64,000 nt of DNA, taken from contig CM042558.1 in NCBI GenBank assembly GCA_023630585.1, positions 14,360,800 to 14,424,799 on the forward strand. The letters are read 5' to 3'. Below the pieces are notes generated by a model. The model was given only the letters and a program-made list of their open reading frames with translations. It was not told the origin of the DNA and did no database searches. Source of the DNA: Cranoglanis bouderius (taxonomy: Eukaryota; Chordata; Actinopteri; Siluriformes; Cranoglanididae). Of the stretch, positions 1 to 12,539 are shown piece by piece (position 1 is the first letter of the stretch; every line of letters begins with the position of its first letter). The translations under genes and the position numbers were made by a program.

Positions 1-22
1 TGAGATGCTCACTCAGAGGGAG

Positions 23-135
<113 letters not shown>

Positions 136-1059
136 AAAATCCAAGTATGAATTTTGGCATGTTGGCATATGAAGAGTTTAATTCCAAGGCACAGTAGATC
201 TATTTTTAAACATTTTAGTAATTAGGGATATATTTTGTTAATTACACATACCATACAAGCACTTTGCATCATATTCCTTGCATTTATTTAAGCACATGCT
301 TATGTATTACAAAAATATGTATTATTAACCTATACTATATATTGTTCATAAACAATATATGAACAACCTATATATTGTTCATAAACAAAGGGTTTTTTTT
401 TTTTTTAAACAATATATTTTATCATTAAAATAAGCAAAGAACAATATTGGGAAAGGATTGGAAATCAGTTAAAGCATAATAAAATGGAAAAAAAAAACCA
501 TTTTTATATTCATAATTAAATTATATAATGAATAGTCGAAGTTAGTGCAATCACCCTTTCTGTTTGGCTGAAAGTTAATATTTCTGTTTTGGTCTTTTAA
601 AACAAGCTGTTCTGTATGTATTGAGGATAGCGGAGACCGTAAGAATGACTTTTTTCTTTTTTACAGCTGACTTTTGTTTTTTCTCATTCATCACTTGTGC
701 TGCACTTCACTGCTCACGTTCCCTTGTTAGCCCATTTCTAATTCTGTTCCACAGCCATTGTTCCTTTTTGGAGCTATTTTTGCTTTATTTCTCTTGCTTT
801 TAGGTCTCCTACTAATTTTGCACCATTTCAATACTTTGCATTTACATGAGACAAGGTGTGTTTTGTACAGTCCAACTAAAAGGAAAGCACTGAGCAGGGT
901 TTGAGGTCTTTGTGCTGAGGGTTAGAGGTTAGAGGTGCTGGAAGGACTTGCTGAAAGGATATAACTGAAGATGACTAAAGTAAACAAATACCGATGTACC
1001 AAAATCGATCAACATCTCCTTACATTAAATTACATTAATTTTAGATCATATGGAGTGTA

Positions 1060-1185
1060 CGTCATAATGGGTGATGGGTTACTATAGAAATGATAACGTA
1101 TTAGAGCACATTACTATACACATTGCAGCTGCTGTTATAAAAAATTAATTGACGCCTCCATGTTATGGTATAAGCTTTAAAAAAC
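1060..1185 (-). repeat. FB1 dispersed repeat, fragment
   Basis: The segment contains gaaatgataacgtattaga and a reversed AT-rich end (gctgttataaaaaattaatt). Both recur, in the same order, near 27.4 kb and 51.5 kb. It is a short reverse-oriented copy of the FB1 family. Confidence 0.55.
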
Positions 1186-1862
1186 AGATGATGATATCCA
1201 AGCCCGAGCTTGTTTTTTACCTACCCAAGACTAATGAGCTAATAAAGATCCACATGCTCACTTTCTGATTCATATTTATATGTATGCACTGTTGTGCTTA
1301 TTAAAGTGATTTAATATTTTCTTGTTATTACCAGTACCAATCATTACACTGCTACACCAAGTATGAGATCGACGTATAAGGAAACTGTCAGTTTAATTTT
1401 CTTATGCTCATTTTACAATCAGATTTGTATCTGTACATACTTTCCTGGCTAATGAAGGCTAATGTAATGAACAAGTAATAAAAGCGAAAAGTCACCGGTG
1501 AAACATTAACTTGTTTTGTCAGTTTACATGATCAAGTCTGACAACCGTACCATATTGACATTTTTACAGAACTAAACATATACATGATGTACAGTGTCTG
1601 GGTCTGAACGGTTGTCACTTAGGAGGCTCAGCTTTTCTCTTACACAAGAACACATTCTGTTCATCTTAATTTTGGAGTGTGTATGTGATTGAAAGTCACA
1701 TTAAAATGCCATTAGCATTGAGATTAGTGTAACTCGGGACAACAAATGGATCCTGCCTATAAATTTGCATAAATAGTGGTTGCAGTGCCTCAGTGTTCTT
1801 TAAAGAGGCATTTATTTTTAAGCTGTACAGTTGGAACATTTCTCTTTGTCCGAAGCGAGCGA

Positions 1863-1874
1863 GAGATAGATAGG

Positions 1875-1914
<40 letters not shown>
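1863..1914. repeat. (GATA)n microsatellite
   Basis: A GATA tetranucleotide tract with one GGTA interruption. Confidence 0.95.
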
Positions 1915-2340
1915 ATTTGATAAAAACAAATGGTACAAATTAAATTACTTTTCCTTTCTGTGTCCTTTTAAGTAAAACAGGTTCCTTCATGGGCCCTGCT
2001 TTTTCAATATTATATAAATGATCCCACAGAATTATGTCCAGGAATACAGTTCCATCATGTACACTATGTGTCTGGTAGGATCACCACCTCGCTCTCCTGA
2101 TACAACGGTCATGTTTATTTCTGGATGTTATTCACAGCACCTTTTCTCAGTGTCTGAGAAGTAACAACCTTGATTCATTTGAGTAGACTACACCTACTTC
2201 CGGTAAGGAGAATATAAATACTAGTAGTGAGAGGCTTACAGAGGTGGTTTACAGATTTACATTGAAAAGCAAGCGAAGACTTCTCACTGAGCACAGACAC
2301 ATCTAAAATATGTCCTTTTAAATGTCTTTGTCTGACCTAA

Positions 2341-2589
2341 TTATAAATACTGATAGTCGTTAGATTTTTTTTTTCCTTTGTATTGACCCTCATTCACAAA
2401 GCAGTCTGGTGTAAAATGATTCAAACAATCATATACAAATGTAGCTATTTTTTTGGTCACATTTCCTTCAAAAATAAAACTACTCCACTGCGTCTTCAGT
2501 GGCTCTGATGCTGGGACTACATGAAGACTCATATGTTCATTCTTACAGCCAACAACAGAACACTTACAAAGCTTACGAAGCCGAGACAT
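2341..2589 (-). pseudogene. THAP-type zinc-finger fragment, probably from a Kolobok-like transposon
   Basis: Read on the minus strand from an internal Met, this 82-codon frame (81 aa and a stop) encodes MSRLRKLCKCSVVGC, a variable stretch with TQW and FIF, then CLNHFTPDCF. The C-x4-C, 39 residues, C-x2-H spacing fits the THAP C2CH consensus (C-x2-4-C-x35-50-C-x2-H). THAP domains are DNA-binding zinc fingers found in host regulators and in P-like and Kolobok transposases. Similarity stops after GQYK, where an A-rich out-of-family tail leads to a stop, so the gene is truncated. No splice donor is obvious there. The open frame extends upstream to 2760 without THAP-like sequence. A transposon-like terminus lies 5' of it. 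Confidence 0.6.
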
Positions 2590-2779
2590 TCTTCGTATCA
2601 CTATAGCTGCTCCAGCGCGGAGAACATGGCAGACTGTGTGCAGCTTACTCAAGGGAGGCTCTATGCTAATAGGGCAGAGTCCGTCACCAGTCACGGACAG
2701 GGCCTGTTCCAATGTGACGCCACGTTGGAGATAAAATGCGAACGACTCATTTTGACACACTGTTTATGATTTATGGGGA

Positions 2780-2902
2780 ATATGAAAAAAGGAGTGGGTG
2801 GATGTTTCCCATTATAGGGTGGTTGTTTACAGACACTGCCGACACACATTTATGTCCAAACACCATATAAAGGTGAATTTTTCATAATGAGTCCCCTTTA
2901 AA
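2780..2902 (-). mobile_element. putative TTAA-flanked terminus of the THAP (Kolobok-like) element
   Basis: The minus strand reads TTAA, then AGGGGACTCATTATGAAAA, then a block with cacccactcc. This resembles a fish DNA-transposon end that I recall, and TTAA is the Kolobok target duplication. The opposite end was not found, so the element is incomplete or decayed. Confidence 0.4.
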
Positions 2903-3170
2903 ACGTACCTCACTGCAATTCAAGCCCGGCAGTTCTGATTGTATAATTCGGTGAAGTAATATTACAGGATTTAAAAAGAAAAACATTTTGTGGGTTGGTT
3001 TGTTTTTGGATATATTCATTGTGGTGGGGATTCAAATTAAAAATTAATTCTCACATTAATATCTAGGCTGTGTGCATCACCTAGAGTCTGTTTCTTGTGA
3101 TTTCCTTACGACGGCTCTTTTTCCGGCTGCACCTCTGGCAAAATGGAGCTGGACTAAATTGCATTGAATA

Positions 3171-3173
<3 letters not shown>

Positions 3174-3241
<68 letters not shown>
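3174..3241. repeat. (CT)n microsatellite
   Basis: About 34 CT units; the opposite strand gives the spurious Arg-Glu repeat frame at 3077-3328. Confidence 0.97.
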
Positions 3242-3244
<3 letters not shown>

Positions 3245-3769
3245 CTCCTTCTCTACTTCTGCATGCCTGTCAGGCCTAAAGTGGGTGATCAACGTTGGAT
3301 CTGTTGTTTCTTTATTCAGTGAAGTCAAAGAGTAATGGATTTAATCATTCTTTCTCATTGATTAGTTCTTGCATTATAAATGAAGAAGTTGTAGTCTTAA
3401 ATACATAACAAAATGTCACTTGTGCCTTCACTGACAGGCATCTTGACATTTGTGTGAAATACCCTTTAGTAATTGCAAGGATTTTGAAGATAAATTATAG
3501 CGCAGTTGAAAATGGGCTCCCAGTGTGTAACCATGCAGACTGTTATAATCCATACTGCCGCAAGGCCAGGTGCTTAAAATGAGCTGAAATTATTAGATGG
3601 GATGTTAGATAGGATTAGACAGAGAGGATTTAGCTTCTGCTTTGATTATAAAGTGTTTGAATCAAATTCTTACACAGTGTTTACCATGTAACCATTTACC
3701 ATGTAAATGTACCTGGTAAAGAATTTCTCTAATTTCTGTAAAAAATACTGTGTTCAAACCAGTACGATA

Positions 3770-4215
3770 CTTTAATTGTGTCTGATTGGTTAGAAGGTTG
3801 ATTCAACTGCAGCTTTGACAGTAGTTTCAAATGCATAATTGTTTATTTCACATTTTGGAAGGTGTCTCCAATGTCAGAGGTATAGCTATAACTGTAAGTT
3901 TTCCAACATGGGAAAGTTTCTTGGTAACATGACCAGCTGCATTTTTTTTCTTATTAATTTAAATAGAGTGAAAATAAAAGAGGCTGGTGAGGGAACAATT
4001 GTTTATAGATGTTAATGTAACTTAAAGTAAGTGATATGACCTAACTTGTTTCATGGACAGTCCACAATGTTAAATGTAAATATAAATGAATAAAAAGTAC
4101 ATTGTCATTCTTTAATTAATTAAAACAAATTTAATTGTTGGCATATTCCTGTGGTATTAAGAAGAATAAAACACTTCAGGATATGCTGTTATTGGAAAAT
4201 AATCAACACTGGAGT
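3770..4215 (+). repeat. FB1 dispersed repeat, near full-length copy
   Basis: It begins with ctgattggttagaaggttga, passes through ttttggaaggtgtctcca and gaggctggtgagggaac, and ends with gctgttattggaaaataatc. The end is roughly the inverted complement of the start of other copies (gttgattaatttcctataac). The interior order recurs at 44.15-44.5 kb and, reversed, at 51.15-51.67 kb. Confidence 0.65.
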
Positions 4216-4579
4216 GGTAATAGTAACTCCAAACAGTAAATAAAGGAAATATCCATTACAGTAAATACCAGGCAACTCTGCCAACAGTTATGTAAATTTA
4301 CAAGATAATTTTAACCATATAATGTTTTACAGTGTAATACAGAGATTAAAAGCGATATTACATATGCTTATAAAAGGCATTAAGTGTATCTGGTATTACA
4401 TTGCCTTTTTTTTTTTTCCCAACGTCCTTAGCAAATGTCAATCTAATCCAAACAGGATTTCAGTTAGCTTACTCTAATGGCTCCACTGCCAATGCAGCAA
4501 TCATGGCTAATGGATTTTCCCACTTCATGGTAGCTGAACGAAAGTTTCAGCAAGATTTAGCAAGATGTCGTGCACACTG

Positions 4580-5450
4580 ATGCATGCTAGAATGACATTG
4601 AAGAGTGGGTTACTGGGATTACTTAGAGACGCCTAAAATGCCACGATTCTCCATTTAACACTCCCTGCATGTGAAAACAGATTCTCGTATTCTTCACATG
4701 TCTGGTGTGTAGGGTGGCTAGACGGATGCCCTTTCTCACAGGAAAAAAATTCCACCCAATCCTGCTTTTTTGCCAAAACCAGGTGGTAAAATGTGTTATG
4801 GTCTGATGAGATCAAGGTAGCTCTTTTTGGCCATAGTTCTTAAAAAAAAAAATGTTTGGCACAAAACAAGACTTCTTTTCATCCAAAGAACACTATACCA
4901 ACAGTGAAGCATGGTGGTGGCAGCATCATACTATGGGGCTTCTTCTCTTCAGCTGGAACTGGGGCTCTAGGAATGATGGAATCATGGAGAGCTCCAAATA
5001 TCAAACCATTTTGGCACAAAATCTGCAGGCCTCTGTTAAACAGTTAAAGATGAAGAAAAGCTCACCTTCTAGCACACTAACAACCCAAAGAACAAATCCA
5101 AGTCAACAAAGGAATGGATTGGTCTGGGTGGAAGTAATGGATGATCAACATTTTGGCATGGCTCAGTCAGAGCCCAGATCTAAATCTATCGAAAAACTGT
5201 GGAATGACTTGAAGAGGTCTGTAGATCTGGAGAATTTTGCAAGGCAGAGTTGAATACAATTGCCAAATCAAGATGTGCTAAGTTGGCAGACTCCTACCCA
5301 AAAAGACTGATTATTGTAAGTTTTTCTTCTTCTTCTTTTTTTTTGTGGCTTAAAATGTTTATTTTCTTATTTGTTTTTCAATTGAATTTTGTTGGTTGCT
5401 ATATCACATCAAATTGGAAAAAGGCTGGAATTTTACATAATTTTAGATAA
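4580..5450 (+). mobile_element. degenerate Tc1-like transposon
   Basis: Scrambled frames retain transposase signatures: a VKHGGGSIILWG-type motif near 4905-4950, ILAQNLQASVKQLKM near 5010-5055, and a decayed SIEKLWNDLK (the third catalytic residue motif) near 5185-5215. The 3' part, including ttgttggttgctatatcaca near 5390, is the inverse of the element at 59.7 kb, so both are one family. Terminal repeats could not be placed. No frame is intact. Confidence 0.75.
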
Positions 5451-6718
5451 CACATGAATATTCCTAGAAATGGGCTGAGTATTGTAGATGTACATTTTTG
5501 TCTGACTTAGTCCAGGACATACGTCATCTGCACTTTTCAATACCTCTTGATTTCCTATTTTACTATTTTATAGGCTTTTATATAGGTGTTGATTAGAAAA
5601 ATGGATCTGTATGCCAGGAGCAAGTATGTTCCTCCTGAGTTTAGCTTTTTGATCGATGAGCAAATAAAAGAGAAGAAAGAAAACGGAGGTAAAGAGGAGG
5701 AGGCAAGCATGTGCTGCCCACACGGACATGGACATTTGACCTTTGTGAGACTTTGTTTCACAGTCAGTTGCAAAGCTGAAAATGATAACAGGCTAGTTGT
5801 GAGGGGAGATGCCTCAACTTTTGTGTTTTTTATTCTGTGGGACAACAATGAACCTCCCAAAGGAAAGAATGTAGCAGCTGCTGACACCACATGGTATTGA
5901 AGAAGATTAATTCGATTGTGACTTATCAGTGTTGTGTGGGGGGGTTTACATGTGCATGCTGGATACCTTGGAAGCTCAAAATCCCAACTCAATCTCATAA
6001 AAACCCAATACTAACTGGTCTTTTCTTGCCAAAATCCCCTATGTTCTGAAAGGCTGTACCATTTAATCTGATCTTTTTTTTTTCTTTAGTTATATATTTT
6101 TTATATTTATTTCCCCCTTAACTCCAGGTTTCATCTTCATTTCATTTACATAATGAATTTAAGAATGCAGCTTCATCTAGAGTCCCTTCAAATTAGCCCT
6201 CAGATGTTTTCTTGACGGAGCAAAATTTCTTCATGGTTCAGGAACGCAGAACACTCTAAAGAGGAAATGGTAGAAAACGCTGTTGTGCATGAAAAAGGTT
6301 ATCTATATTAATAGATATTCCTGAAAAGACCCACACTGTCACTGCCTCAAAACATAATCATGTGGCTACACATATGTATTCAGTTTTGAAAGGTGCTCCA
6401 TGAATATTGAATGTTTCTCTGCCACAACTCTTTTTTAAGGAAATACTGATTTGTTCTCTTTCGTTTCTAAAGATATGTTTTTAATATTTCCGTATGTAAG
6501 ACAATCTTGTCGCCTCTTTTTGAGGTCTTGATTATTTTTTTATGTGCTGTCTTTGATGCTTGAATAATTGGGTTTGGATTTTCAGACTTGAGGTAGAAGG
6601 TAAAAATCCTCTAGTGTTTCCTTTTCAACGTTCCCTTAACTATCCATAAATAAAAACTTGAGGAACTCTTTTTCTAAGAGTGTACTGCTAACAGATCTGA
6701 TCCAGTTAAAGAAACACT

Positions 6719-6739
6719 TTTTTTTTTTTTTTTTTTTTA
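6719..6739. repeat. poly(T) tract
   Basis: A pure T run of about 20 bases. The following 200 bases contain loosely repeated ggttcc/ggaacc-type words, but no element could be defined. Confidence 0.8.
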
Positions 6740-7227
6740 CAGAAAAAGGCTCCAAGTACACCCATTAAGGTAACCCTTAACTATATGAGAAACCCATGAG
6801 AAACCTATTAATGTAACACCAGTCATATCAAAAAATTACATTTAGAACCCTAATTGGCTCCTCAGGTTGCACCTCTTGGGGAAACCTTGAAGGTTTCATT
6901 TACACCCATACAGAGAGTGTCATTTCAGAGAGGGTTCCAATTAGAACCCATTTTGCAAGTTCAGACCATGCCAGACATTGGAGAGTGTTGTGGAACTGTA
7001 AAGGGGGTGGAGAGATTCTAAGATCTATTGTTGGAGATGTGGGTGGCTTCTGCTTTGCACTAGACAGCCTCGCCCCCCACTGATGTGTCTTGGTTGGGAG
7101 TTGTTAAATAGTAGAGTGGAGACTGGAACACATAAGCATAAAAATGAAGAGATAGGAATTTATGAGAAGGCACTAAGAACAAGGTGGAGCTTCAGACATT
7201 GTCTTCAGTCATTTTGTGACCCCATTT

Positions 7228-8700
7228 AAGAAGCAAAGAACCTAGGCTCCCAAATGGCACAGCAGAATAGCATTCGATCTATCATTGGGAGGTCAAAAGT
7301 TTGAATACTGATGATGCAAAATTGGCCATGCTCTCTGGGTGGGAGGGATGGCAATACTCTCTTCCCTGTCAATCAGAGTGGACACTAGTCAATAGTGAGC
7401 GTCTATGAGTTTATGTATGCTGAAGAGAAGAAATTAAGTTTTTCCTTCAAGGGTGTTCAGCTGCCATGTGATGAACAGTACTGTGAAACAGTATTTGTCA
7501 TCATCCTGATTTATTTTGTTTTTCTGTGTATCTCACCAAATAGTTTAAGATCTTCAAAAGAAATACAACATAGGATTTTCTGGTAGAGAGCAGAATTCTT
7601 GTTTCCCTCAATTATCGCAAATTGCCCAGGCCCTGAAGCAGCAAAGCATCCCCACACCATCACACTACCACCACCATGCTTGACCATTGGTATGATTAAC
7701 TTTTTGTTGAATTCTGTGTTTGGTTTACACCAGATGTAATGGGACCCCTGTCTTCCAAACAGTTCCTCTTCCACTTTCGACTCATCAGTCCACAGAACAT
7801 TCTCCCAAAAGGCCTGCGGATCATCAAGGTGTGGTTTGGCAAAATTCAGACGAGCCTTAATGTTCTTCTGGGTTAGCAGTGGTTTTCACCTCGCCACTCT
7901 TCCATGGATGCCATGTTTGCCCAGTGTCTTTCTGATAGTGGAGTCATGAACAGTGACCTTTATTGATGCAAGAGAGGCCTGTAAGTCCTTTGATGTTGTC
8001 CTTGGGTCTTTTGTAACTTCTTGGATGAGTCGTTGCTGTGCTTTTGGAGGACCTTTAGAAGTTCGGCCACTTCTGGGAAGGTTCACTGCTGTGCCAAGTT
8101 TTTCCATTTGGAGATGATGGCTCTCACTGTGGTTCTTTGGAGTCCCAGAGCATTTGGAATTGCTTTGTAACCCTTCCCAGACTGATGTATTTCAGTTACC
8201 TTCTTCCTCATCATCTTTCAACTTTGGCATAGTGTGTTACTGGGTAAGACCTTTTAACTAGCTTCATGCTGTTAAAAAAGTTCTATTTAAGTGTTGATTT
8301 GATTGAACAGGGGTTGCAGTAATCAGGTCTGGTTACATGTAGTCCAGCTGAACCAAATTATGAATGCAGTTTCATAGATTTGGGGAATTAGTAACTACGG
8401 GGGCAAATACATTTTCACACAGGCCCAGCTGGTATTGGATAACTTTTGGCTTCAATAAAAAACATTATCATTTACAAACTGCATTGTGTGTTTACTCAGG
8501 TTGCCTTTGTTTTATCTTAGGTTTTGTTTTAATTTCTGAAACAATTTAGTATGAGACATACACAAAAACAAAGAAATCAGCAAATACTTTTTCACAGCAC
8601 TGTAGCATGAGTAGCAAGTTGAAAATATCTGTTGACTAGCTTCACATATCTCGGAGGAAGCACGTTATCCATCGTTCTCAAAACACAGCTATTGTGTGAT
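7228..8700 (+). mobile_element. tRNA-headed SINE, split by a Tc1 insertion
   Basis: The left part (7228-7475) has a decayed tRNA-like promoter: an A-box-like tggcacagcag and a B-box-like agtttgaatact. A conserved body follows (gctctctgggtgggaggga, gtcaatcagagtggacac). The right part (8605-8700) continues with gcatgagtagcaagtt and tctcggaggaagca. The 53.1-kb copy on the other strand carries body and tail contiguously, which shows that the Tc1 at 7476-8602 interrupts this one. Confidence 0.75.
7476..8602 (-). mobile_element. Tc1-like transposon, internally deleted, inside a SINE
   Basis: Ends are cagtactgtgaaacagtatt (left) and the inverse of cagtgctgtgaaaaagtatt (right), with TA on the right flank. 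On the minus strand, 7886-8107 encodes the linker region after the helix-turn-helix (SGRTSKGPPK, IRKTLGKHGIHGRVAR) and 7511-7774 the catalytic start (VKHGGGSVMVWGCFAASGPG). After NSALYQKI the frame jumps into non-homologous sequence, so the second Asp and the Glu of the DDE triad are deleted. It is non-autonomous. Confidence 0.88.
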
Positions 8701-9211
8701 AGGGGAGAACTAGTTGGTGGATAGGAATTGGCAAAAGACCAAATTGTGAGAAATGGAGGAGGAAAAGAAGCAAAGGACCCTTATCTATTGGAAGAACCCT
8801 TGAGGAACCATTTTACAATGTGTGCTTTGAATGTCTCCCAAAAAACCATGTTATGTATAAGAACGTATAAATACAAAAGTGTCATAGACTTAAGCCTGAG
8901 TAATGAATCACTGACAAAAAGTCCTACTGAAATGTACAATATCTACCTGCAGTGAGCCCTGCTTCTGAGCATAAAGCTAATCATTACTATCTCTTGGTCT
9001 CTCTCCTCCTGTGTCTTCTTTTACGTGGTCTGTAATCGAATCATATATGAATAATTTAAAACATGAGCTCATATCCTTTTCTCTACTTGAATGATCTGTC
9101 CATCAACATCCATTAATCATCCACATAAAAAAAGTGATATTCTGGACCTCTCCTGCTCCTCTGCTCTCTGAGGGCCTGCTGGGAAATATTCAAACGTCTG
9201 AATAGGATGTT

Positions 9212-9280
9212 GGATAAATGTTCTGGATTGGAGTGGATAAATGTTCTGGATTGGAGTGAATAAATGTTCTGGATTGGAGT
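9212..9280. repeat. three tandem copies of a 23-bp unit
   Basis: The unit ggataaatgttctggattgg (plus agt) occurs three times head to tail at 9212, 9235 and 9258, with one substitution in the third copy. It is a small, recent-looking minisatellite. Confidence 0.95.
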
Positions 9281-10654
9281 TAATGGGATCATGGCCTAAG
9301 TGAATGACTGGACTCTCAAGGATGTGAGTCATATAGTTCAGTTGAAACTGTGATATAATGATGATGGTGATCATCATCATATCATATAATGATAATGATA
9401 GGATACAAATCTACAGAATGAGCATAGCTGTCATCGTGGAGGAGGATGCTCAGTGAATTGAAATGAGTGATAATTGTCATATTAAAGTTATTTGCATACA
9501 AGTATCAAATCTAGGCTTTCCTCAGATGTATTTGGGTCCAATCAAATTTCACTATGACCTACACATTTCAACTTTGGTGATAACATGGTGTGGGGTCGCA
9601 GAGAGAGCAAGGAAAGATTGAAATCACGCTCTCAGGATGAAGCTAATCTGCTCTGTATTGTTCAGCATGCAAGGTGGACAGTTTAAATCAATGCAGTCCT
9701 ACTGCTGGGTTCATTTGATTTGCTTTGAGTAAATGGCCGAGACACCCTCCTTATTCCCTAACGGTCATACTCAGAGTTGAGTTACACATGCTTAGTGAGG
9801 CTTTAATAAAGAAAGTGTGCACATTGTTATTCAGACTGATTTATTTATGAATAAAATGATGAATTAACATAAAGAGAGCTGTAAGCATAGCAACCGTGGT
9901 CAATTTATTCTTCAAACCACTGTCATGTGTTTAAAATCGGCTGTCTAGACACTATTGAAAAACCCTGTGTCTGACTGTTCTACTCAAGAAAATACACACA
10001 AATTTCCCAGCATAAATGTTGACATAACTTTTGGACTTAAGTCGCAAACTCTGAATACAGCCCTAAAATAGGAGCACTGTTCCAATTCAGCAGCACAACA
10101 CGTCCAGGTGCCTAGAAAATGAGGTCAGTTGTGCAGCAGCGTGCAAAACAGCCAGAAAGGGAGTGGTTTGTCTACATTGAGCAGCATGCAACATACAAGT
10201 ATAGTTAGAAGATACGAATTTCAAGAAATTATAATTAAGTAAATTGAAGTGGAAACTCTGACTAGTTTTTCATGCTTTTTGTGTTAACAGTTAATGATAT
10301 TTTCACCAAACAATTATAATTCTATGAATATGCAAAAAAAAAAAAGGAACAGTAGATAAAAACGAAACAGAAATAATAGTAAGAAAGAGAGCAGATGCTC
10401 TGCTTCAGCACAAGAGTGGAAAGATAAAGTGTTAGAGGGAGATAAAGAGAAGGAAAGCAAATTAACAGTTGATTATCTTCTGGAAAACACTCTCTGGAGG
10501 GAGCTATTCACCATACTGGGGGGTTTATCCAACCTGCCTCCTGCTGTGGGATACACACTATGTCTGAACGTCTATAGTCCAGATGTGTCATTTTTATAAG
10601 CCTTACACTTTACAGAAAAGACATACAAAATGTACACGTGTGGTTTTATTTGGG

Positions 10655-11290
10655 GAAACTTTATTTCTCATGTGATTCACATTCACATAATTCATTTATT
10701 TTCACTTGTTTGTTTTCACATGATTTATTTATTTTCATGTTTTTTACACAATTTATTTGGTATGTTTTTTTAAAATAAATGATTCACTTTTTACACATTT
10801 TATTTAGTTTCATAGTTTATTTTTTATTGTAAACAAATGATTGTGATTTACACTATTCATTTATTTTTTTAAATGTGATTTTTTTTTTTTTTTTACATAA
10901 TTCATTTCTTCTCATGAGATTTTTGCACATAATTCATTTATTTTCACACGTGATTAATTTTAATTTTATTAATATCTGAAGTTTTACACATTATTCAATT
11001 ATTTTTTACACGTGCATTTTACACATTTCATTTGTTTTCACATGATTTTTTTTAGGCATGATTTCTTTTTGTTTTTTATTTCACACATGATTTAAATTTT
11101 TTTCACATCACTTATTTATTTCCACATGCTAACTTTTTACATGTTTTTTTACATAGTTTTATCTCACATATTATTCACGTCAGGTATTTACATGAGTTCA
11201 GGTGCAATTTCATACTATCTCATAAGTTGAAATGCATTTTTACACATTTTTCACATGTAATCACATATTACTAAAATAATTACATGAACT
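10655..11290. repeat. degenerate AT-rich minisatellite
   Basis: A motif like cacatgatttatttattttc recurs about every 25-35 bases with many substitutions over some 630 bp. Cores include cacataattcatttattttc and cacatgattttttt. Confidence 0.75.
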
Positions 11291-11849
11291 GTATGTGATT
11301 TGTATCACGTGAAGCGTATCAAGATTTCTGCTTTAAACATTTTAATATACGTAGTTCTAAGTAGCCTATGTTGTATCGGCCACTCCCTCTCCAAAATTGT
11401 AGAATACGACAGAATTATGCAAAACTGATGGAATCTTGTTCAAATATCTCTCCTACACACACAAGAACACACATCCCTATATCTCATCACCATTCACAGT
11501 CATGTGCTTTCCACATAAACATCCTCGAGCAGAGGTATTGTAGCTTTAGGCGGCGTGGAGTTATTGCATTGTCCTGTAAGTTAACAGCTTACACAGCCTC
11601 TAGGCATGGCTCCTCTTCTCCTTATAAACAAGATTAGTCAGATGACCTCAAGGTTTTTGCATGAGGAAAATATATATGATGGCCTTGGAGGCAATAAGCA
11701 GTAAGATTCATCAAGAGAAGCAAAGTTGTACTTTTCTTAATAACTTTTTTTCTTGTTGCATCACCACTTATTAACATGCAGAAAGGTTTCTAACTTCATT
11801 AGATACTTTTCCTTATCTAAGAAAGGTAAACCAGGAAAGATAAACTAAC

Positions 11850-12335
11850 CAGCCACTTTAAAACGAACACCTGTACCCTTGCACATTCATGCAGTTGTCC
11901 AATCAGCCAATCATGTGGCATGTAGGGCAGTGCATAACATTATGTAGATACAGACAAAGAACTTTAGTTTAATGGTCAAGTCAAACATCAGAATGACTGG
12001 AATATGTGACCTCAGATACTGACCGTGGCATGGTTATTGGTGCCAGATGGGCTGTTTTGAATATTTCAGAAACTGCTGATCTCCTGGGATTTTCAAAAAC
12101 AGTAGTCTCTAGGGTTTACACAGAATGGTGCCATAAAAAAAAACATCAAATAAGTGGTAGTTCTGCAGGTGGAAAAGCCTTGTTGATGAGAGAGGTCAGG
12201 GGTGAATGGCCAGACTGGTTCAGAAGGGTTACAGTAACTCAAACAGCTAACAAAAAAGCCTCTCAGAAAACAGAACACATTAAACCTTGTGGCAGATAAT
12301 TTACAATAGCAGAAGACCACATAGGGTTTGACTCT
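11850..12335 (+). mobile_element. 5' fragment of a Tc1-like transposon
   Basis: The frame at 12006-12299 encodes DRGMVIGARWA, then ISETADLLGFSKTVVSRVYT, the helix-turn-helix of a widespread fish Tc1 family, followed by decayed sequence (GEWPDWFRRVTVTQ). The catalytic domain is absent. Its 3' side is interrupted by the hAT MITE at 12344. Reverse-oriented relatives lie at 42.4, 43.9, 44.9 and 48.6 kb. Confidence 0.85.
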
Positions 12336-12343
12336 GTTTAGGT

Positions 12344-12539
12344 CAGGGATGTCCAATCTTATCCGCAAGGGGCCGGTGTGGGTGCAGGTTTTAATTCCAG
12401 TCAAGCAGGAGCCACACCTGATTCCACCTGTTTAATCAGTTGATCTTGGCTTTCAATAGACTCAGATGTAGCTTCTGCTTGGTTGGAATGAAATCCTGCA
12501 CCCACACTGGCCCTTTCCGGAAAAGATTGGACACTCCTG
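12344..12539. mobile_element. palindromic hAT-type MITE with perfect 8-bp target duplication
   Basis: The element runs from cagggatgtccaatctt to the near-inverse aagattggacactcctg. About 70 bp at each end are mutually inverted (gtgggtgcaggttttaattc against a matching right arm). It is flanked on both sides by GTTTAGGT (12336-12343 and 12540-12547). CAG...CTG ends with an 8-bp duplication are diagnostic of the hAT superfamily. It carries no coding sequence. Confidence 0.92.

Noticed and set aside
3077..3328. Arg-Glu repeat frame on the minus strand
   Set aside because: Produced by the (CT)n microsatellite.
5586..5900. 104-aa + strand frame and the overlapping 147-aa minus frame (5555-5998)
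   Set aside because: No recognisable domain, no splice signals in a fitting phase, and composition like flanking intron. Chance open frames are the simpler explanation.
9212..9280. CRISPR-like short array
   Set aside because: Units are directly abutting with no spacers, and the DNA is vertebrate.
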